Of a stretch of DNA of 64,000 nucleotides, positions 24,734 to 31,525 are shown in pieces. The position numbers and the translations under genes are program-made. Under the pieces are notes generated by a model. That model was given only the letters and a program-made list of their open reading frames with translations. It searched no databases and was not told the origin of the DNA. Position 1 is the stretch's first letter. Each line of letters opens with the position of its first letter. Where the stretch lies: IMG/VR virus record IMGVR_UViG_3300035698_026135, positions 49,330 through 113,329 of that record; one strand, given 5' to 3'. The DNA is from a virus.

Positions 24734-26194
24734 ATGAAGAAAAAACCTTCTGAAAAAATCATTAACGAAGCAATCCAGGCCGCGATCAATGGGAGAATCC
24801 TGCACGAGGGTCCTATTAATTTCGTAAAATCTGTTGGCGCTGGAATAAAAGGCGCCGGCCAAGGCGCTCTTGGAAACTATAATGCCAATAAGGCCAAGTC
24901 TTATATGGACCAGTTTGCCAAGAAGACAGAGAAGGGTTTTCAGAAATTTTCCACAAAGACAAAGAATGTCGCCGGAAAGATGAAGAACTCGTCCAATCCT
25001 GCCGTTAGCAAGACTGGACAAGAGATAGACTCAGAAGTCGAAGATGCAAGGAATAAGCTAGGTCGTGTTATAAAAGATATGCAGCAAAACCTGCCTTCAG
25101 CCGTTGGCGGAAGTAAAAACAAAGGCGCCTTCGCTGGATCTGAAGCAGGACAAGAAAAAGGATCTCCAGAATCAGAAAAAGAAGATTTATTCTCCCCCGA
25201 AATGAAACAGTGGTTTGATGAAAAACATGGACATACCGGACTTAGCTTGGATAAATTATCTAAGTCATCCAGGGAAAAGGTTCAGTTTCAGTACAGTAGA
25301 GAGAAAGAAAAAAAAGAAGATGACGCCCTAAACCCCAAAGAAGAACCTAAAGCCGAAGAGCCAAAAGAAAAAAAAGAACCCGAAGCAAAAGGTGAGCCCG
25401 AAGCAAAAGGTGAGCCCGAACAACCGGAACCCGAAGTTCCTAAATCAGGATTTGAAAGATGGGTTGAAAAAGAATACGATTCGCCATTTGAGCAAGTTGC
25501 GCAAGGCAACGCAGCGAAGGCTCGTTTGTTCAAGGACTACCAAGAGCACGTCAGACAACAGAAGGTTATCAAAAAGGCCCAAGCGGCCCAAGCTAATGCG
25601 GCCACCGCAGAGCCAGCCCCCGCTGTTGACGAGCCCGTCACAACTCCTCCTCCAGGCTCCACGGGAACCGGAGCAAACGCCCCCAAGGTAAGCCAGGCTC
25701 AACCAAGCCAGAAAAAGAAAGCAAGCGGATACAAACCGCCCACGCCAGAACAAATGAGGAAGAAGATGGACAGAGACGAACACCAAAGAAGATCTGCTGC
25801 GAAACAGGCCGGCCAACAACAGGCTCGGCCACAAGAGGCCAACTCTCCAATGCTTCCTCCTCCATCAGCCGCAAGCCATCAGGCCGGCCGCACCAAAATT
25901 CCGACATCACAAACGCCAATTCGGGTCGCTCAGCCTGATGAAGAGCACATGAAAGCCAATTTTGGATCACGGACAGCAAATCAAACCGTCAAAAACCAGA
26001 AAATTAGAGACACATCAACCTGGAGGCCTCCAAGTAAAAAGGAGGGCCAACAAGAAGAGGGATTTGATGGTAGCAAAACAATGTCGGACTACATGTCGCA
26101 TTATGACGACAATCCAGACGAAGAGGCAGCAGCCCTTGAACAATATAAATTAGATTCTTTTTTCCCATACACACAGAAGAAGAAGCGTAAATAA
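24734..26194 (+). CDS. Virion-associated protein candidate, paralogous segments with previous gene
   Basis: The 486-residue product starts 3 nt after the previous stop. Near the N-terminus is ILHEGPINF followed by GAGIKGAGQGALGNYN, echoing LTEGPLSN and GAGVAGAAKGL upstream. Two copies of a ~35-residue motif are present: MKQWFDEKHGHTGLSLDKL (~155-195) and FERWVEKEYDSPFEQVA (~240-275). Between them lies a Lys/Glu/Pro low-complexity tract with an 18-bp tandem repeat. The C-terminal third is Pro/Gln-rich and probably disordered. Function unknown. Confidence 0.65.
   Translation: MKKKPSEKIINEAIQAAINGRILHEGPINFVKSVGAGIKGAGQGALGNYNANKAKSYMDQFAKKTEKGFQKFSTKTKNVAGKMKNSSNPAVSKTGQEIDSEVEDARNKLGRVIKDMQQNLPSAVGGSKNKGAFAGSEAGQEKGSPESEKEDLFSPEMKQWFDEKHGHTGLSLDKLSKSSREKVQFQYSREKEKKEDDALNPKEEPKAEEPKEKKEPEAKGEPEAKGEPEQPEPEVPKSGFERWVEKEYDSPFEQVAQGNAAKARLFKDYQEHVRQQKVIKKAQAAQANAATAEPAPAVDEPVTTPPPGSTGTGANAPKVSQAQPSQKKKASGYKPPTPEQMRKKMDRDEHQRRSAAKQAGQQQARPQEANSPMLPPPSAASHQAGRTKIPTSQTPIRVAQPDEEHMKANFGSRTANQTVKNQKIRDTSTWRPPSKKEGQQEEGFDGSKTMSDYMSHYDDNPDEEAAALEQYKLDSFFPYTQKKKRK
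25379..25414 (+). repeat. Two tandem copies of an 18-bp repeat in coding sequence
   Basis: The unit CCCGAAGCAAAAGGTGAG occurs twice in direct succession and begins a third time (CCCGAA). It encodes PEAKGE units in a Lys/Glu/Pro tract. A slippage-prone spacer whose copy number could vary between relatives. Confidence 0.85.
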
Positions 26195-26266
26195 ACATAC
26201 GCACCCAAAAATTCGAACTTAGACTAGCTTAGATTATCTTAGCTTTCATAATATTAAGGAGATAGC

Positions 26267-27088
26267 ATGACACAAAAAAATATAGATGTGCTGGAAGGCA
26301 CAAAGAAAAATGACGAGGGGGTACCATTTGAATCGGTACCCTTGCCGTCCCAAGGCGCAATTTACGCAGAGGAACACCCGCTCTATCAAGAGACTTCTGT
26401 TGAAATTAAGGCCATGACAGCAGTTGAGGAAGATATCCTTACATCAAGAGCCTTGATTAAAAAGGGTACCGTAATAGATGAACTTTTGAAATCTTGTCTC
26501 TTGAATAAATCGATTAATCCCGCCAAGCTTTTGGCTGGCGACAAATCCGCAATTCTTTTAGCTATTAGAATTTCTGGTTTCGGAGCAGACTATACCGTCG
26601 AGACGGCTTGTCCAGACTGTAGTAAAAAGTTTGACTATACCTTTGATCTCTCTAAGTGTTCTATTAAAAACCTGGCCGAAGAGCCACAGTCCCCAGGAGA
26701 GAACCTTTTCCTGATGACACTTCCCATGTCAAAAAAGGAGGTGAAATTTAGACTGCTAACAGCAGAAGACGAAGAAGATATTACAAAAACTCAAGAAGCT
26801 CGAAAGAGAGCTGTCATGAAGCAGACGAAAGGACGCGCACCAGATCTAGAAACGAACGTTACAGATCGATTGACTTTCGCTGTTGTCTCTTTGGGAGGCG
26901 AACAAGATAAATCCAAAATTGCTAAAATGGTCAGACAACTACGCGCAGGAGATTCTAAAGCTCTCCGTCGTAGGATGAACGAGATCGAACCAGACGTAAG
27001 GATGGAAGAGGAGGTAAACTGCCCTCATTGTGGAGCCGTGGAATCACACGACATCCCGATGGGGGTAGAATTTCTTTGGCCGCAATAG
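26267..27088 (+). CDS. T4 gp26-like protein, probable tail assembly chaperone
   Basis: The 273-residue product matches the family typified by T4 gp26 (baseplate hub subunit; PF12322-type): an N-terminal VPLPSQGAIYAEEHPLY, the segment IKAMTAVEEDILTSRALIKKGTVIDELL, and two zinc-binding CxxC pairs (CPDC about residue 118, CPHC about 251). The end FLWPQ is also typical. AAGGAG precedes ATG 26267. It lies immediately before the tape-measure gene, where many phages encode a chaperone pair joined by frameshifting; a +1-frame extension follows (27069-27281). Confidence 0.8.
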   Translation: MTQKNIDVLEGTKKNDEGVPFESVPLPSQGAIYAEEHPLYQETSVEIKAMTAVEEDILTSRALIKKGTVIDELLKSCLLNKSINPAKLLAGDKSAILLAIRISGFGADYTVETACPDCSKKFDYTFDLSKCSIKNLAEEPQSPGENLFLMTLPMSKKEVKFRLLTAEDEEDITKTQEARKRAVMKQTKGRAPDLETNVTDRLTFAVVSLGGEQDKSKIAKMVRQLRAGDSKALRRRMNEIEPDVRMEEEVNCPHCGAVESHDIPMGVEFLWPQ

Positions 27089-27281
27089 TGAATACTTATT
27101 CGGTATAGATAACAACTATATAACAAAAGTCTCTTTGAAGGAAACTTATTACTTGGTTGGCTACGGATTTTCCCATGAATCGCTTAGGAAAATGCCTATA
27201 GCCCTAAGAAGATATTATTTTTCTGAATTTGTTAAACAGAAAGAAGATGAGAGAGGAGAAAATCCCACTCCACAAAGATAG
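27069..27281 (+). CDS. Downstream tail-chaperone frame, likely reached by +1 frameshift
   Basis: A frame overlapping the end of the gp26-like gene is open from 27069 to the TAG at 27279-27281. Its distal part (SLKETYYLVGYGFSHESLRK followed by MPIALRRYYF and a charged tail) looks like a conserved small helical protein, but it has no ATG or GTG; the first standard start is TTG 27135 with no convincing ribosome site. The upstream gene reads TTT CTT TGG before its stop; a +1 slip of the CTT tRNA onto TTT, as in prfB, would join the frames at 27074-27078. Independent initiation at TTG is the alternative. Confidence 0.5.
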   Translation, partial: NFFGRNSEYLFGIDNNYITKVSLKETYYLVGYGFSHESLRKMPIALRRYYFSEFVKQKEDERGENPTPQR

Positions 27282-27290
27282 ATGCGCTTC

Positions 27291-27298
27291 TATTTAAT
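27291..27298 (+). promoter_or_regulatory. TATTTAAT box before the tape measure gene
   Basis: One-base variant of the recurrent box, 10 nt before ATG 27309. No ribosome site is seen next to that start. Weaker case than the others because of the longer spacing. Confidence 0.3.
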
Positions 27299-27308
27299 CT
27301 AGAATTCG

Positions 27309-29597
27309 ATGAATAAAAACGACATGAAAGACATCAGTGCCGGCATGGGCGGACTGACGCAAGCGATTGATAGACTAGAGGCTCGCCTTTCTGGTGCGGG
27401 AGAGAACTTTAAAAAATTCGGAGCCTCTGCTGCTGACTCTACAAAGAAAACAGCCAGAGCCAAAAAGGGTACGTCCGACCTTTCTTCTAGTATGTCCAAG
27501 CAGGCCACCATTATGAGTACGGTCACCGACAAAATAAAGAGACACACCAGCGCTCTAGGTCTGCTTACAGCCGCCATTAGCCTAGTTAAGACCGCCTGGA
27601 AGTCCTGGATGGCTGTCGGCACAGCTTCAAAGAAGGCATTTGCCGATATGTCTGGACAACTAGGTTTATCCACAGCCCAGATGGGTAAGATGAAGAAGGC
27701 CTCCAGAGAACTTCAGGGGACATATAACGGCCTTGTCGGAACCATCGGCGAAGTCAATATTACACTTTCAGCAAAAGACACAGCAGAATTAGCTAAATCT
27801 TGGAGAAATGTCAATGAAGCAGCAGGCCCAGGATTCGGGAATGCCATGCTCACCTTCTCTAGAGGTATGGGCCTTGGAATGGAGGGCGCTACTACATTAA
27901 GGCGCTCGCTCGAAAGCATGGGTGTAACAGAAACAAGTGCAGAGTTTCAGGCTTGGGGCGGTGAAATGATCGGCTTCGCGGATAGTATTGGTGCAAGCGC
28001 TGGCCAATTGATGGGAGATTTCAACGAGTCCAAGGATGTGTTGGCAAGATTTGGCAAACAAGGCATGTCAACATTTAAAGATGCTTCCCTGATGGCAACA
28101 AAATTTGGTCTGTCCACAAAGAAACTTTTGGAAGGAATGACAGGGTTTGATAAATTTGGAGACTCAGCAAGCAAGGTGAATGAATTGAATGCAGTTCTTG
28201 GCACAACGGTATCTGCATATAAGTTAACGATGGAAACAAGTCCAGCAAAGAGGTTGGAGATGGTTCGACAAGAAGTCATGGAGTCAGGCAAAGAGTGGGA
28301 ACACATGAGCCACATTCAGAGAAAGACTTTAGCTCAGACTGTCGGACTAAGCGAAGAAGAAGCAGCTCGCGTATTTAAAAATAAAATGTCTCTTAGCGAG
28401 CTTCGCGGAGAGCAAGAGAAGGCAGCAAAAAAGAAAGGCCTTGAAGCGCTATCGGAAAAAGAGAATCAGAAAAAGATGCAAGACGCTCTTATTCGAACTG
28501 GTGAAGTGTTTGATAAAATAAGCCAGGCTATGGATGGATTCTTTAAGTCGATAGGAAATCTTCTAGCTCCCATCTTCGGAGATGTTAACGATGGCCTATC
28601 GGGCATGATCAACAAGGCGACTGTATTTATCAACAAGATAGCGAAGGACAAAAAAGTCCAAGCGTTCATGGTCAGACTGAAAGAAAAAATAGACCAAATC
28701 GGTAAAGAGGCACTTCCCTGGATCACCGACACAGCTTGGCCATTGGTAGAAAAGGCTTTTATGTTCATAGACAAACACGCCATTCCTGCTTTTGATTTAT
28801 TTCTAGATACCGTTAATATGGTTGCCGAATCATTTGAGTGGTGGGCAACAGCGTTCAATAAATATGTTGCTGCGCCTTTCAAGTTCTTCTTTGGGGATGT
28901 CGATTTTCTAACAAGGTTTAAAGATTCAATGCATATCATAATGCTCGACATTGGACAAGATATCTATAGTTCAATAGCAACACCGTTTCAGAAAATCTCT
29001 CAATTGATATTGACGCTCGCCGGGAAAGTTCCCGCCCTCGGCAAAATGATCAATAAGGCCGGCCTGGGCGAAGGCCTTAAACATATGGCTGCTGGCGGGA
29101 ACCCCTTTTCTAAGGCTATTGTAGAAAAACAAAAAGACATGACAAAAGATGAAGGTGCGTACAAGATCGCTGAAGTGATGAAAGGTCGCGGCGTAGGCGC
29201 AACCGAACTCGCTAAGCTACCAGAGCACAAAAATGCACTAGAGAATCTTATGAGGATGGCACCAGAGGGAACGAAAGATAAGGCCGCTTATGTACAAAGC
29301 CTGTATGACCGAATCGGTAAAGGCAACGGCGCCACTGACAACGAAAGAGGTAACGGCCAACTTGGCGGAATAAGAGCGCCAGCAGCCACCGCAGCCACCG
29401 CAGGCTATACCGAAACCCTTCTTCCAGAAGAGGCGGCTGGAGGCTCTTCAAATAAGAATGCAACAAAAAAGACAAGAAGTGCTTCACCAAGCAGTCTAAG
29501 CCCTGGATCCAAAGATATTACAATAGAAGCAGCAGATGTTGTTATGGACGGAAAGAAGGTTGGAAGCGTTTTGTTTCAAGCCTCCGTAAGAGATTAA
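27309..29597 (+). CDS. Tail tape measure protein
   Basis: The 762-residue protein sets tail length and is ejected through the tube. It has a Ser/Ala/Lys-rich helical N-terminus, a short hydrophobic segment LGLLTAAISLVKTAWKSW (~80-100), a long helical middle with repeated MGF/GFG-type tape-measure motifs (~130-330), and further hydrophobic helices at ~395-420 and ~545-590. The C-terminus is a small conserved-looking strand segment (ITIEAADVVMDGKKVGSVLF). Position after the chaperone pair supports the assignment. T4 gp29 (590) is the functional counterpart. Confidence 0.82.
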   Translation: MNKNDMKDISAGMGGLTQAIDRLEARLSGAGENFKKFGASAADSTKKTARAKKGTSDLSSSMSKQATIMSTVTDKIKRHTSALGLLTAAISLVKTAWKSWMAVGTASKKAFADMSGQLGLSTAQMGKMKKASRELQGTYNGLVGTIGEVNITLSAKDTAELAKSWRNVNEAAGPGFGNAMLTFSRGMGLGMEGATTLRRSLESMGVTETSAEFQAWGGEMIGFADSIGASAGQLMGDFNESKDVLARFGKQGMSTFKDASLMATKFGLSTKKLLEGMTGFDKFGDSASKVNELNAVLGTTVSAYKLTMETSPAKRLEMVRQEVMESGKEWEHMSHIQRKTLAQTVGLSEEEAARVFKNKMSLSELRGEQEKAAKKKGLEALSEKENQKKMQDALIRTGEVFDKISQAMDGFFKSIGNLLAPIFGDVNDGLSGMINKATVFINKIAKDKKVQAFMVRLKEKIDQIGKEALPWITDTAWPLVEKAFMFIDKHAIPAFDLFLDTVNMVAESFEWWATAFNKYVAAPFKFFFGDVDFLTRFKDSMHIIMLDIGQDIYSSIATPFQKISQLILTLAGKVPALGKMINKAGLGEGLKHMAAGGNPFSKAIVEKQKDMTKDEGAYKIAEVMKGRGVGATELAKLPEHKNALENLMRMAPEGTKDKAAYVQSLYDRIGKGNGATDNERGNGQLGGIRAPAATAATAGYTETLLPEEAAGGSSNKNATKKTRSASPSSLSPGSKDITIEAADVVMDGKKVGSVLFQASVRD

Positions 29598-29600
29598 AAA

Positions 29601-31256
29601 ATGGACGGTCCAAATAAAGCCGCAAGCGAGAGGGTCTATAAAGAGGGACTCAAAAAAAATGACTCGATTGATATTTCTGGTTTATCAAACCCGAGAAACT
29701 TCAAAGAAGCAGAGAATTTTCTAAATAGAATTTTTACCCTCAACCAATTCGATAGAACCATTGGTGCTAACGACAATAATAAAGGTAGGCCATCTCTGTC
29801 TTTGCGCTCTTATATCAACCAAGCGAAGAATGTAATCTCTGCGTTGGAAGCAAAGGGTGGTGTTGAGAATTTTATTCTATCAAATGCTGCTTTACATATC
29901 CTGAATCCAAATATAGGTCAGGGTCGAATCGTCAATCCTGTAACGACAATCATTGGCCCTCCGCCATTCTTTGGAGGATACACGACGGACACGCTAGATG
30001 TTCCGACCTCTCATATGAATCCTGTTACGAGGAATCCTGGCGATCGACTCTTAGATCAATACAATGGAGAAGATGTCCGCATAAAAGTTGAAGCTACGAT
30101 TCCTCCGATTACCTATGAGAAAAAACTTACGTTCCCAGATGACGGCGGCAGCCCACTTGGCGGAGTTGATCAGGCCCTTGGAGCCGCAGGTCTCGGAGCA
30201 ATTTCTGATACGGCGAGCGCCATTGCAGGAGGAAAGACGCTAAGGGATAAATATAAAGAATACAACATGCAGGATGACCCTCAAGCTCAAGGGGGAAATG
30301 TTGACGGAATGTTAAATAAGGTCGTATTTGATCCTTACACTCCGGACATGAATTCTAGGTCGGAGAACATCGACGGCGTTGATATCATAAAACCTGACTA
30401 CACAAAGATATTCAACAAGCGAATCGGCGCCAGCGCTGGGAAGATGCCAGGCTGGTCAGCCGGCGGTCGAGGCTACCTCTACTATCACCCCGAACCTGAT
30501 GCGCTATTTACCCCCAAAGACTATCCATCGAAGGTAAACCTTCAAAGAAACTTGGACTCCTATTTCAACGCCTTGGATGTAGAAAACGGCTACGTCGAAG
30601 AGAAGATTCAAGACGGACAGATCGTTGTACCCTTTTGTCTGAACGACCTCAGAAAGCCAGATAGATTCCTATACTTTCGAGCTTTCCTTACAGAGTTTAG
30701 CGAAACTATCGCGGCCACTTGGACAAAGGAAGATTTCTACGGTCGTATTGATCCTGTCGGCACATATATGAATACAGCAAGAACTTTCTCTGTGGGATTC
30801 ACGGTTGTCGCAATGTCTTTGCCGGGCCTTACCACAATGTGGAAAAAGATAAATAACTTTTGTAAAATGCTCTATCCAACATACACCAACGGCATATTGT
30901 CAGCAGCGCCCGTTATTCGATTGAAGGTTGGAGATGTGTGTTCGGACGGAGACGGAAACGGATTGCCAGGATGGATTGAGAACCTTTCCATAAATTATAG
31001 CGCAGCCACCTGGGAAATCGAAGCACACAAGGCTCCAATGTCAGCAGAGATATCTTTTATGTTTCAGGTTATCCACGAAAAGAATCCGTCAGTTGATTCT
31101 GGATACAACTTCAATGTTGGTACGTTTAGAAAGATAGGTACAACCGGCGATCAAATGATTAGCGAAGACCAAAAACAAAACGAAGAGAAGGACGACAACT
31201 CAAAGGGAACCACCAATACGGAAAATCCCGATAAAGCAAATAGGGAGCCAGTTTAA
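29601..31256 (+). CDS. Baseplate tail-tube cap/initiator-like protein
   Basis: The 551-residue product has an unrecognised N-terminal half and a C-terminal domain (about 350-520) with the pattern of tube-initiator and tube-cap proteins: FLTEFSETI, FYGRIDPVGTYMNTARTFSV, then W-K-K-I-N and LYPTY, APVIRLKVGDV and a final strand region ending EISFMFQVIHEKNP. This is the tail-tube-like fold found in T4 gp48/gp54 and equivalents. It lies 3 nt after the tape measure gene and overlaps the LysM gene by 1 nt, a usual baseplate-hub order. Confidence 0.55.
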   Translation: MDGPNKAASERVYKEGLKKNDSIDISGLSNPRNFKEAENFLNRIFTLNQFDRTIGANDNNKGRPSLSLRSYINQAKNVISALEAKGGVENFILSNAALHILNPNIGQGRIVNPVTTIIGPPPFFGGYTTDTLDVPTSHMNPVTRNPGDRLLDQYNGEDVRIKVEATIPPITYEKKLTFPDDGGSPLGGVDQALGAAGLGAISDTASAIAGGKTLRDKYKEYNMQDDPQAQGGNVDGMLNKVVFDPYTPDMNSRSENIDGVDIIKPDYTKIFNKRIGASAGKMPGWSAGGRGYLYYHPEPDALFTPKDYPSKVNLQRNLDSYFNALDVENGYVEEKIQDGQIVVPFCLNDLRKPDRFLYFRAFLTEFSETIAATWTKEDFYGRIDPVGTYMNTARTFSVGFTVVAMSLPGLTTMWKKINNFCKMLYPTYTNGILSAAPVIRLKVGDVCSDGDGNGLPGWIENLSINYSAATWEIEAHKAPMSAEISFMFQVIHEKNPSVDSGYNFNVGTFRKIGTTGDQMISEDQKQNEEKDDNSKGTTNTENPDKANREPV

Positions 31257-31525
31257 TGAGTAGATATTATAGATCAGCCGGTAAGGCGGAAGGTGGATAT
31301 AAAATTCCAAGATTTGTTTATGTTGATTTTTCTGACATTCCAGGAAAAGAATTCATGATTCAAGAAGGAGATCGATTGGACGTAGTTGCTCAACAGGTGT
31401 ATGGCGATCCCAACCTGTGGAAGGCAATACTTTTATACAACAATCTAGGATATATGTTCGAACTGAACCCTGGAGACATAATAAAATTACCTATTGACAT
31501 TGAGTTAGTCCTCGAAAGAATTTAA
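31256..31525 (+). CDS. LysM-type baseplate protein, T4 gp53-like
   Basis: The 89-residue product contains a LysM-like core: EGDRLDVVAQQVYGDPNLWK followed by ILLYNNLGYMFELNPGDIIKLP. T4 gp53 and many phage baseplate proteins use such a domain between tube cap and hub or wedge. The start overlaps the previous stop (TAATG), and the stop is adjacent to the amidase-hub gene. Confidence 0.72.
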   Translation: MSRYYRSAGKAEGGYKIPRFVYVDFSDIPGKEFMIQEGDRLDVVAQQVYGDPNLWKAILLYNNLGYMFELNPGDIIKLPIDIELVLERI

